NCBI RefSeq assembly: GCF_000012985.1 | Contig: NC_007645.1 | Span: 186,001-250,000, forward strand | Direction of reading: 5' to 3' | DNA length: 64,000 nt | Origin: Hahella chejuensis KCTC 2396 | Lineage (GTDB): Bacteria; Pseudomonadota; Gammaproteobacteria; Pseudomonadales; Oleiphilaceae | In this document: one piece after another, positions 51,701 to 59,275 of the stretch | Position numbering within the stretch: the stretch's first letter is position 1 | Layout of the letters: each line of letters opens with the position of its first letter | Made by a program: the position numbers and the translations under genes | Notes under the pieces: generated by a model | What the model saw: only the letters and a program-made list of their open reading frames with translations | What the model was told of the DNA's origin: nothing | Databases searched by the model: none

Positions 51701-51920
51701 GTCGCGCCAGCCGCCAGATCAGCTGCGCCGGCAGTTGAAACTCCAGATTGGCGGCGACGCCGTTGATCTCCGCCAGTTGCTGGCTCAGCCAACGGCTCAT
51801 ACCCTGGCTTTGTACGATCAGTATGTCGCTTTGCAATGGGTTGGCTTTGGGGCGCGCGAGGGCGTCGGCGAGCAAGGCGAGCAGCTGTTCCTGACGGTTG
51901 CTGTAGTAGATTTTCAGCAT
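48699..51920 (-). CDS. recC: Exodeoxyribonuclease V gamma subunit RecC
   Basis: This 1073-residue protein starts at ATG 51920. The N-terminus ([50 protein letters not shown]) is the standard RecC opening. The inactive helicase-like domains and the C-terminal nuclease-like fold, used to recognise Chi, follow throughout. Conserved blocks include [23 protein letters not shown] and [30 protein letters not shown]. It is the first gene of the recCBD operon, the order seen in many gammaproteobacteria outside the enterics. Confidence 0.97.
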   Translation of the reverse strand: [1073 protein letters not shown]

Positions 51921-52390
51921 GAAGGAGGCGTAAACGATGACCGTGAAATTGTGTGTGAGCTATTTATCATTTTCGCTAGGAGTATAAGGAAATCCAAGGA
52001 TGGCTGCATGGATAAATCATTTTCCTGGTCAATCGGTCAAACCCGCGGCGTGCGCCGTCTCAGCGTCGTCGTTAGGGGTTTTCACTTATATTTAAAATCG
52101 TTATAAGGATATAGTGGAAAACCGCTATATCAAGCTGAGTTCCTATCACATATAGAGGTAAGTGCAGTCCGTTAGCGCCTGCTGTTAGGTTTTCCCAAAA
52201 GCGCTGTTCCCGCCGGTTACCCCATTTGACCGGTTAAACGACGTTGACCCAGCCGGAAACCTATCCGCGAAAGGCCTGTAACGGCACATGGATCGAGTGC
52301 TTAGGGCTCCCCCTCACCCCCTTGGCCGTAGTCTAGCAGTAGTCCGAACTAACTTTCCGTTAACGATAACCATGAAATAAGGAAAACATC
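51921..52390. other. Divergent intergenic region between recC and the M14 peptidase gene
   Basis: 470 bases with no credible gene. It should hold the recC promoter on the left and a long leader or promoter region for the peptidase on the right. A 10-bp hairpin at 52108-52131 is listed separately. The sequence around 52080-52110 is AT-rich and promoter-like. Confidence 0.5.
52108..52131. repeat. Hairpin upstream of the M14 peptidase gene
   Basis: GATATAGTGG (52108-52117) and CCGCTATATC (52122-52131) form a 10-bp stem (one G-T pair) around AAAA, about 260 bases before the peptidase start. It could be an operator palindrome or a leader-RNA element. There is no T tract. Confidence 0.45.
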
Positions 52391-55372
52391 ATGAAATTAG
52401 TTAGATGGCTAGCCTTGATTTGTACGATACTGCCGGGGGTCGCGCTGGCCGGGCAACTTAGCATGGCGCGTATCACCCTCAACAGCGGCGATGAGTTGAA
52501 ATCGGCCAAGAAACTCGGCCTCGACATCGTCCACTACCACAAACTGAAAAATCTGACCGCAGGCGTGAAAGGGGAATCCTTTACGGTGGAAGCGGTGTTG
52601 TCTCCCATTGACAAAGAAAAGCTGGATAAAGCCGGCATCAAGTGGGAGCCAATGCAGATGACGTCGCAGTTCCGCTCCGCGTTTTCCGCCAGCGGCGAAA
52701 CCGCCTATCACAGCTTTGACGAACCTGAACTGGGCATTGAGGATCGTCTATATGCTTTGGCGGAAAAATACCCCGCTCTGGTGACGCTGTATAAAATCGG
52801 CGAATCCCATCAGGGACGTCCTTTGATTGTCGCCAAACTGACCCGTAAAACCTGGTGGGAGCGTTGGTTCGATCGCGGCGGCGATCTGAAGGAAGGCTAT
52901 GGCGTCAGCCATCAGCCTCCCGGACGCAAAAAGCCCGAGGTCTTCTACGTGGCCACGCATCACGCCCGCGAGTGGGTGGCGACGCAAATGGCCATGCGTT
53001 ACCTGGACTACCTGACCGAGAACTACGGCAAGATTGAGCGCATTACCAAACTGCTGAATCATAACGAGTTGTGGATTATGCCGGTGGCTAACCCGGACGG
53101 TTATGAGTACACCTTCACCAACGAGCGCCTGTGGCGGAAAAATCTGCGCGATAACGACGGCGACGGCCAGATCACGCTGCAGGACGGCGTCGACCTGAAC
53201 CGTAACTTCGCCGAGCATTGGGGACTGGACGACGAGGGCTCAAGCCCGGTGATGTCCGATCAAACCTATCGCGGACCTTCAGCGGAAAGCGAACCGGAAA
53301 CCGTGGCGCTGACCAGCTTTATTCAAGCTCATGACTTCCGTTTCACGCTGTCCTATCACACATACAGTAACCTGATTCTGTATCCCTTTGGATGGCAGGT
53401 GCAGACCCCTAGCTTCGACAATCCTATTTTCGTGGCGCAGGCGGGTACTGACGACAATCCCGCAATCTACGACAGCATTATCGAAGCGGGTTATGATCCC
53501 GGCGTCAGCGCTGACCTGTACACCACCAACGGCGACTTCACCGACTGGTCCTATGGCGCGTTGGGCATTCCTTCCTACACCGTGGAGCTGACATCCGGTC
53601 AGGACAAAGAAGGCAACGCCTACGGCTTTGAATTCCCGGACGATGAAAAAATGCTGCAGGCGGTTTTCAACGATAACCTGGAGTTCGCGCTGACTCTCGC
53701 AGAGAGCGCAAGAAGACCGGATAGCCCTGTTTCCGCTGTGGGTATCGAAACCGAGGATGTCTATCACGAGCCGCTGACCACTTCCTGGGGCGCGTCTCAG
53801 TCCATAGATATCCTGGCCAAGCGTCGCATCGGCGATCGCAGCTTCCTGGTGTATCAAGTAGACGGCGGCCCACCCAAGCTGACTCGCTTCCGCAGGAGTT
53901 TCGGCGACCGTTACAACACGGAACAGGGAACTTACTTCAATCGCTATGAAGCGAAAGTCCGCGGACAGGCCGTCGGCAGCACTATCACCTACTGGATCAA
54001 GACGGTGAAAGGCGAGGAGTTCGGTCCCTACAGCTACACCGTAGAAAAAGCCAGCGGCGCGAAAGTGCTGGTGGTGGCGGCGGAGGATTACACCGGCGAA
54101 TACCCTGTGTATGAGAACAACACCGCTCCGAACTATCTGACTTACTATACCGACGCACTGGACGGCGCCGGCTACACCTATGACGTGTGGGATGTGGACG
54201 CCAGAGGCGCCGTGCCGCTGGCGCGTGAAGTCATGAGCCATTACGACGCGGTGATCTGGTATACCGGCGATGATTTTGTGTCGACTGTTCTGGAAGGCTT
54301 CCAGGCCCATGAACAGATGAAGCTGCAGGCGCGCGAGTACATTAACTACTGGGACGGCAAAGTCATGGCCACTGGTCAGGGCTTGTCCGAAGCCTCTACG
54401 GTGTACGCTCAGTTCAACGATGACTTCTTCCAGTACTACATGGGCGCGTTCCTGCACCTGGAAACATCCGGTCTGGGCAAAGAAGGCAATGCGCTGGATG
54501 TCGTGGGTCAGGATGATGATCCCATCATGGCGGGCCTGCGCTTCTCCCTGAATGGCGGCGACAGCGCCAATAACCAGCAGACTCCAGACAGCTTCCTGGT
54601 CACCAGCAGCTTTGTGGACGAGTATCACCAGACTCTGGCGGCGACCTATGATCGTCCAGGCGGCGGCTTCAACCCCACTTCCGGCACGCATTATGTGTAC
54701 AGCCAGCAAGCGGATCAGAGCTACAAACGTCTGGGCGGAACCATTGAAGTGCCTGCGGATGCGCCTTACATCACGTTCAACATGGCCCATGAAACCGAAG
54801 CGGATTGGGACTTTGTGTTCGTTGAAATCGCCGAGCAGGGCAGCGACAACTGGACCACTCTCCCGGAAGCCAATGGTTTGACCAGCCAGAACACCGGCGA
54901 AAGCTGCACCTCCGGCTGGATTGACCTGCATCCGACATTGGCTCACTACATGGACGCAAGTTGTAATCCGACTGGAACCACTGGCCAGTGGAACGCCATG
55001 AGCGGCAGCAGCGCCGGTTTCCGCACCATGCTGTTCGACCTGTCCGCCTATGCGGGTAAAACAGTCGAAATCTACATTACCTACGCGTCTGACTGGGGCA
55101 CTCAGGGCCTGGGCGTGTTCGTCGATGATGTAAAAGTTGGTGAGAACGATGCGGAAGACTTCGAAGACGGCTTCGGTCAGTGGGAGCCAGGCGCTCCTGA
55201 TGGCGCGTTCAACATCAATAACTGGGAAAACATCGAAGGCGCAGGCTTTGTTGACGGTCCTGTCATCCGTGACGAAGACACCATCTATATGGGCTTCGGT
55301 CTGGAAGGCGTCGACGGTTACGAAAACCGCGTTAAGCTGATTGAGCGTTCAATGAACTACTTCGGTCTGTAA
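52391..55372 (+). CDS. Large secreted M14 zinc carboxypeptidase with C-terminal MAM/immune-inhibitor-like region
   Basis: This 993-residue protein starts at ATG 52391 after AAGGAA. A signal peptide covers residues 1-20 (VALAGQ). A propeptide-like region is followed by the M14 catalytic domain, about residues 110-440. It contains THHAREW with the His-x-x-Glu zinc motif, NPDGYEYT, DLNRNF (substrate Arg), the SYHTYSNLILYP third zinc His and the catalytic Glu in YTVELTSG. Residues about 560-993 resemble the immune-inhibitor-A/MAM-type beta-sandwich region (GFNPTSGTHYVYSQQ; TWEIYITYASDWGTQGLGVFVDDVKV type). It is predicted to be an exported exopeptidase of peptides or proteins, with a strong terminator downstream. 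Confidence 0.88.
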   Translation: MKLVRWLALICTILPGVALAGQLSMARITLNSGDELKSAKKLGLDIVHYHKLKNLTAGVKGESFTVEAVLSPIDKEKLDKAGIKWEPMQMTSQFRSAFSASGETAYHSFDEPELGIEDRLYALAEKYPALVTLYKIGESHQGRPLIVAKLTRKTWWERWFDRGGDLKEGYGVSHQPPGRKKPEVFYVATHHAREWVATQMAMRYLDYLTENYGKIERITKLLNHNELWIMPVANPDGYEYTFTNERLWRKNLRDNDGDGQITLQDGVDLNRNFAEHWGLDDEGSSPVMSDQTYRGPSAESEPETVALTSFIQAHDFRFTLSYHTYSNLILYPFGWQVQTPSFDNPIFVAQAGTDDNPAIYDSIIEAGYDPGVSADLYTTNGDFTDWSYGALGIPSYTVELTSGQDKEGNAYGFEFPDDEKMLQAVFNDNLEFALTLAESARRPDSPVSAVGIETEDVYHEPLTTSWGASQSIDILAKRRIGDRSFLVYQVDGGPPKLTRFRRSFGDRYNTEQGTYFNRYEAKVRGQAVGSTITYWIKTVKGEEFGPYSYTVEKASGAKVLVVAAEDYTGEYPVYENNTAPNYLTYYTDALDGAGYTYDVWDVDARGAVPLAREVMSHYDAVIWYTGDDFVSTVLEGFQAHEQMKLQAREYINYWDGKVMATGQGLSEASTVYAQFNDDFFQYYMGAFLHLETSGLGKEGNALDVVGQDDDPIMAGLRFSLNGGDSANNQQTPDSFLVTSSFVDEYHQTLAATYDRPGGGFNPTSGTHYVYSQQADQSYKRLGGTIEVPADAPYITFNMAHETEADWDFVFVEIAEQGSDNWTTLPEANGLTSQNTGESCTSGWIDLHPTLAHYMDASCNPTGTTGQWNAMSGSSAGFRTMLFDLSAYAGKTVEIYITYASDWGTQGLGVFVDDVKVGENDAEDFEDGFGQWEPGAPDGAFNINNWENIEGAGFVDGPVIRDEDTIYMGFGLEGVDGYENRVKLIERSMNYFGL

Positions 55373-55819
55373 TCTCAGACTAGCCACTCTATAGAGAGGG
55401 GCGCCCGCATTCGCAGGCGCCCCTTTTTTCACCTCGCTTTCTTGCAGACTTAGACTTTCGTCTATATCCTTCGCCGCCTTTTACGCGCTGCGCCGATTTG
55501 GGGCTAAGTTATTTTTTGCGCCCTGTTTTCAGGCATGAATTTTATATTGGGCTGCGCGTAAATCATTCAAATTGTGCATTTAAATTGCAAATTGTTGACT
55601 AAAAGGTCAGTATTTGCCGGTCATCATTGTCGTTGGCGCGCATATTGCTCCTCAGCTCCCTGTCGATAAATACGCACAGCGCGGGGAGACGACGGCATAT
55701 GTGGGGCGATGGGTCGGAAAAGTCCGGCTGCGTCGCAGGGGGGCGGTGGCTTTCCCCGCGCGGTGATGTATTTGCAGGAAAACAATCAAAACAAAGCAAA
55801 CACAGAAGTAGGAGTATTC
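55373..55819. other. Intergenic region between the M14 peptidase and Tsx genes
   Basis: 447 bases. The first part holds the peptidase terminator. An AT-rich segment at about 55530-55620 is the likely Tsx promoter region; a TTGACT word is at 55595-55600, but I found no well-placed -10. A frame open from 55709 into tsx lacks a ribosome binding site and is not considered coding upstream of 55820. Confidence 0.5.
55398..55429 (+). terminator. Rho-independent terminator after the M14 peptidase gene
   Basis: GGGGCGCC (55398-55405) pairs with GGCGCCCC (55416-55423) around a 10-base loop, followed by six T. Confidence 0.93.
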
Positions 55820-56683
55820 ATGACTCTCAAGAAACAGTCGGCCCTGGCCGCAGCAAGCGGCGCGTTGGTCGCCGGTCTGCTTTTTTCTTCAGCTGCGAGT
55901 GCTGTAGAAGTTCCGGAAGATATTCACGCCGCGGACTATCATTGGATGAACTGGCATCTGTATCGAGGGATTGATCAGCGTGGCGGACCTTACAAGTTCG
56001 ACGACACCTATTTCGAAATCGAGTTTGGCGGCCGCTCCGGCGCCCTGGACTTTTTCGGCTATGTGGATTTTCTGGATATTCTGGGCGATTCCGGCAATTC
56101 CGATAAAAATCGCGGCGATAACTTCTTCGCGGACATCGAGCCCCGTCTTTCCATCGACTACCTCACCGGAATGGATCTGTCTGTCGGTCCGATTAAAGAA
56201 TGGTATCTCGCTTTTGACCTGCTGATGGCTGACACAGGCCCAATCGGCGGTCTGCAGGTATTGTGGTCGGGGATTGGCACAGATACGGAGCTGCCCTGGC
56301 TGGGTAAAACAGGCATCGCTGTATATGCTCGTTATGTGGGCGAGAACTACGGCGCGAAGAATGAAGGCAGTTGGGACGGTTATGTCGCCCACATCAACTG
56401 GTTCAAACCCTTCTATCATAATGGCGATGACTTTGTCGCTTTCCAGGGCTACGCAGATTACGAGTTCGCCTCGGATCTGGGCGACGATGACCCGGCCCGG
56501 TCCTCCGACTCATTCCAGTCCTACCTGGGCGTCTGGTACCATTCCAAGCAATGGGCGGTGGGGTATGGCGCCAAGGTATACCGCAATATGACCCAGTTTG
56601 AGGACGGTGCGCCGGGATTTGCCGGCCCGGACCAGGACACCACTGGCGTTGGCCATTACTTCAACCTGACCTACAAAATCTAG
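55820..56683 (+). CDS. Tsx-family nucleoside-specific outer-membrane channel
   Basis: This 287-residue protein starts at ATG 55820 behind GTAGGAG. A signal peptide ends near residue 28 (SSAASA). The mature beta-barrel has recognisable Tsx strands: FFGYVDFLDILG, FFADIEPRLSIDYLTGMDLSVGPIKEWYLAFD, VYARYVGENYGAKNEGSWDGYVAHINWFKPF and an aromatic C-terminal Phe/Tyr-rich strand ending NLTYKI. Tsx channels let nucleosides and related molecules cross the outer membrane. It is a single gene with its own terminator. Confidence 0.85.
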   Translation: MTLKKQSALAAASGALVAGLLFSSAASAVEVPEDIHAADYHWMNWHLYRGIDQRGGPYKFDDTYFEIEFGGRSGALDFFGYVDFLDILGDSGNSDKNRGDNFFADIEPRLSIDYLTGMDLSVGPIKEWYLAFDLLMADTGPIGGLQVLWSGIGTDTELPWLGKTGIAVYARYVGENYGAKNEGSWDGYVAHINWFKPFYHNGDDFVAFQGYADYEFASDLGDDDPARSSDSFQSYLGVWYHSKQWAVGYGAKVYRNMTQFEDGAPGFAGPDQDTTGVGHYFNLTYKI

Positions 56684-56721
56684 CCGCCGTTGATGCGCCG
56701 CATTACGCGGCGCCGGATTTC

Positions 56722-56779
56722 GGAGACGAATCCGAACGACCTGAAGACGCAGCGACGTCTTGGGATTCGTCTCCTTTTT
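56722..56779 (+). terminator. Rho-independent terminator after the Tsx gene
   Basis: GGAGACGAATCC (56722-56733) and GGATTCGTCTCC (56763-56774) form a perfect 12-bp stem containing a smaller AAGACG/CGTCTT hairpin, followed by TTTTT. Confidence 0.9.
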
Positions 56780-56811
56780 CGGGAAAAGTAACGACTTCAG
56801 GAAAAGGAACA

Positions 56812-57300
56812 ATGCAGACAGTCTCCACTTACTATCTGGAAATGACTTCTCCGTCAGACTTACGGGCGAAAAGCCCGGTAGCGGAGTTGCAGATCATGGA
56901 ATGTGAAATCCGGCAGTTCGAATACAGCCGCTTTCTCTACACGTTGGTAGGCGGCGCCTGGGGATGGACGGACAAGCTGTCCTGGAGCGACGAACAGTGG
57001 CGGGATTATGCGGAGAACGAGAATCTGCGCACCTGGGTGGCATACTTCAAAGGCTCGCCGGCGGGCTATTTTGAGTTGCAGAAACAGCCTGGACGGCAAG
57101 TGGAAATTTCATACTTCGGACTGGCGCCCAAATTCATTGGCCAGGGACTCGGCGGCTATTTGCTCACCCAATGCATTCGCGAAGCCTGGAACTGGGATGC
57201 GGAACGGGTGTGGGTGCACACCTGCACGCTGGATCATCCAGGGGCGCTGGCCAACTATCAGGCCCGTGGCATGCGTCTTTACCTGACAGAGACGGATTGA
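56812..57300 (+). CDS. GNAT-family N-acetyltransferase
   Basis: This 162-residue protein starts at ATG 56812. It is a single GNAT domain, with beta strands GYFELQKQPGRQVEISYFGLAPKFIG and the acetyl-CoA loop GQGLGGYLLTQCIREAWNW (near residues 105-120), then VWVHTCTLDHPGALANYQARGMRLY. The substrate is unknown. It is followed after about 100 bases by the MglA-like module; no shared function is evident. Confidence 0.85.
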   Translation: MQTVSTYYLEMTSPSDLRAKSPVAELQIMECEIRQFEYSRFLYTLVGGAWGWTDKLSWSDEQWRDYAENENLRTWVAYFKGSPAGYFELQKQPGRQVEISYFGLAPKFIGQGLGGYLLTQCIREAWNWDAERVWVHTCTLDHPGALANYQARGMRLYLTETD

Positions 57301-57406
57301 CCCGTCTTCCGTGCTCAGCCATAAGTTCGGGCGCCTCTGGGGAAGTCTTCTATACTGAGGGGATAGGAATATCCCAGCCGGAGAAGTCTTGCCGGGAAGG
57401 AGCGTT

Positions 57407-58057
57407 ATGGCGGAGCTGGATGAACAATCGAATCGACTGACTTTGAAGCTGGTCTATTATGGCCCGGCGCTGAGTGGGAAAACCACGAACCTCGGCGCGC
57501 TGCATGAGTTATCCTCGCCGGAATTGAAAGGCGAGATGATGGTGCTGGAGACGCAAAAAGACCGCACGCTGTTTTTTGATCTTTTTCCGCTGGGGTTCGA
57601 AGCGCCCAGCGGTCTGTTGATTCAACTCAAGCTCTACACCGTTCCGGGTCAGGTGCAGCATGACAGCACCCGCAAAGCCGTTTTATCCCGCGCCGACGGC
57701 GTCGCCTTTATCGCCGATTCCCAGCATAACCAAAGCCATACCAACCTTGAGTCATTCGAGAATCTCGCCGCCAACGCCGGCCGTGTGGGCATCGATTTTG
57801 ATCGTCTGCCGCTGGTGGTGCAGTTCAATAAGCGCGACCTGAAAAATATCCTGAGCGAGCAAGAGATTCGCGAACGCTGGGAACCCAGTCCCTGGTGGCC
57901 GGTGGTGTTCGCCAGCGCCTTGCAGAATCAGGGCGTGCTGGAGACGCTGGAGCTATTGCTGCAGCGGGTCTACCCGGGGCTGGATGAAGAGTACAAGCTG
58001 GCCGCTGCGCATCAGTTGAGCCGGGAGGCGTTTGTCGCCGGCTTGTTGGGGAAATAA
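57407..58057 (+). CDS. MglA-like small Ras-superfamily GTPase
   Basis: This 216-residue protein starts at ATG 57407 with AAGGAG upstream. G-motifs are visible: P-loop GPALSGKTT at residues 19-27, a G3 in LYTVPGQVQHDSTRK (MglA-type PGQ rather than DxxG), and NKRD for guanine specificity. The ETQKDRTLFFDLFPLGF stretch between them is typical of bacterial MglA-type GTPases. In myxobacteria MglA sets cell polarity and controls type IV pili and gliding. No MglB-type (roadblock) GAP gene is adjacent; instead a histidine kinase and a receiver-ATPase fusion follow, 23 and 7 bases apart. Confidence 0.88.
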   Translation: MAELDEQSNRLTLKLVYYGPALSGKTTNLGALHELSSPELKGEMMVLETQKDRTLFFDLFPLGFEAPSGLLIQLKLYTVPGQVQHDSTRKAVLSRADGVAFIADSQHNQSHTNLESFENLAANAGRVGIDFDRLPLVVQFNKRDLKNILSEQEIRERWEPSPWWPVVFASALQNQGVLETLELLLQRVYPGLDEEYKLAAAHQLSREAFVAGLLGK

Positions 58058-58080
58058 CGGAAGCAGGGGGTTCCATTGTC

Positions 58081-59268
58081 GTGAATGACATTGATCCGGA
58101 ATTCACGCTTGCCGATCTATTGACGGCGAAAGACATTGAGTCGCTGCAAAATCGATTGTCGCCGCTGTTGGAAACCTCCGTCAGTATTGTCCCTGCGCAG
58201 GATAAGCCGGACGCTGACGCTTGGCCTATTCGCTATCAGATCCGCGCCGTCGCCTATTTAGTCGCCTCAGCCCCCAAAGAAAAAGCGGAAGCCGCCTGCA
58301 AGCTGGTGGAAGCCATCCTGCATCAGGCCGCCCGCTACCGGCTGGCGGCCTCCCTGCATCATCATGTGGTGGAGCAGGATTACGAGGAGCTGCAGCGTAA
58401 GCATCAGGCGCTGCAGGAGTCGGAAGCCAGGTATCGGGAGCTGGCGGAGCAGCTTGAACGCCGCGTGGAGGAGCAGGTGGCCCAGATCGAGCTGCGTCGC
58501 AAGCAGGTTTACGAAGCGGAGAAACTGAGCGCATTGGGCCAGCTCGGCGCCGGCGTCGCTCATGAGATTAACAATCCCCTGGGTTTTATCCAGTCAAACC
58601 TGAACTCAGGCAAAGGCTATCTGCAGGATATTAGCGATGCGCTGACCGAGATGTCCCGCGGTCACGATGTGAAGGCGATTTTCAGTCGCTATGAATTGGA
58701 CTTCGTCATCAAAGACCTGCATATCCTGATGAGCGACACCCTGGACGGCGTGGCGCGGGTCGCCAAGATCGTCAAGGATCTGAAGGGCTTCGCCGGCACG
58801 GATGGCGGCTCCAGGCAGAAAGTAGCCATGGAGGAGTTAATGGAAAGCGTCTGTAACCTCGCCAAACCCCTGATGGGCGGGCATATTCATTTGCGCAAGG
58901 AATATGAGCCGACGCCGTCGGTGTGGGTGGATTACTCGGCGTTCTGTCAGGCGGTGTACGCGATCATGTTGAATGCGGTGCAGGCCATTGGCGAACGGGG
59001 TGAGGTGCTGGTGCAGTGCGGTCCCGGCGCAAGCGGGGTGCGGATTGTGATTGAAGACACTGGCTGCGGTATGGACGCGGAAACTCTGAATCGCATTTTC
59101 GAACCGTTTTTCACCACCAAGCCGGTGGGCTCTGGCACAGGATTGGGCATGACCTTATGTCGGGATATTATCCGCGCCCATGGCGGTGAGATTCACGTCG
59201 CCAGCGAACCAGGCAAGGGCAGCCGCTTTTGCATTGAGCTGCCGATGACAGAAGAGGCCCCCGGATAA
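58081..59268 (+). CDS. Soluble histidine kinase of the MglA-REC-GspE module
   Basis: This 395-residue protein starts at GTG 58081. There is no membrane segment or signal peptide, so it is cytoplasmic. A globular N-terminal part (1-95) precedes a coiled coil, about residues 98-150 (YEELQRKHQALQESEARYRELAEQLERRVEEQVAQIELRRKQ). The H-box is LGAGVAHEINNPLGF with the phosphoacceptor His161. The HATPase domain includes MLNAVQAIG, EDTGCGMD, FFTTKPVGSGTGLGM and GGEIHVASEPGKGS. It should phosphorylate the receiver encoded next. The stimulus might be the GTPase state, which is inference. Confidence 0.9.
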   Translation: MNDIDPEFTLADLLTAKDIESLQNRLSPLLETSVSIVPAQDKPDADAWPIRYQIRAVAYLVASAPKEKAEAACKLVEAILHQAARYRLAASLHHHVVEQDYEELQRKHQALQESEARYRELAEQLERRVEEQVAQIELRRKQVYEAEKLSALGQLGAGVAHEINNPLGFIQSNLNSGKGYLQDISDALTEMSRGHDVKAIFSRYELDFVIKDLHILMSDTLDGVARVAKIVKDLKGFAGTDGGSRQKVAMEELMESVCNLAKPLMGGHIHLRKEYEPTPSVWVDYSAFCQAVYAIMLNAVQAIGERGEVLVQCGPGASGVRIVIEDTGCGMDAETLNRIFEPFFTTKPVGSGTGLGMTLCRDIIRAHGGEIHVASEPGKGSRFCIELPMTEEAPG

Positions 59269-59275
59269 GTCATCT

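Noticed and set aside
53279-54946. 555-codon open frame on the minus strand inside the M14 peptidase gene
   Set aside because: The plus strand carries the M14 catalytic motifs. The antisense translation has no domain pattern and no plausible start region.
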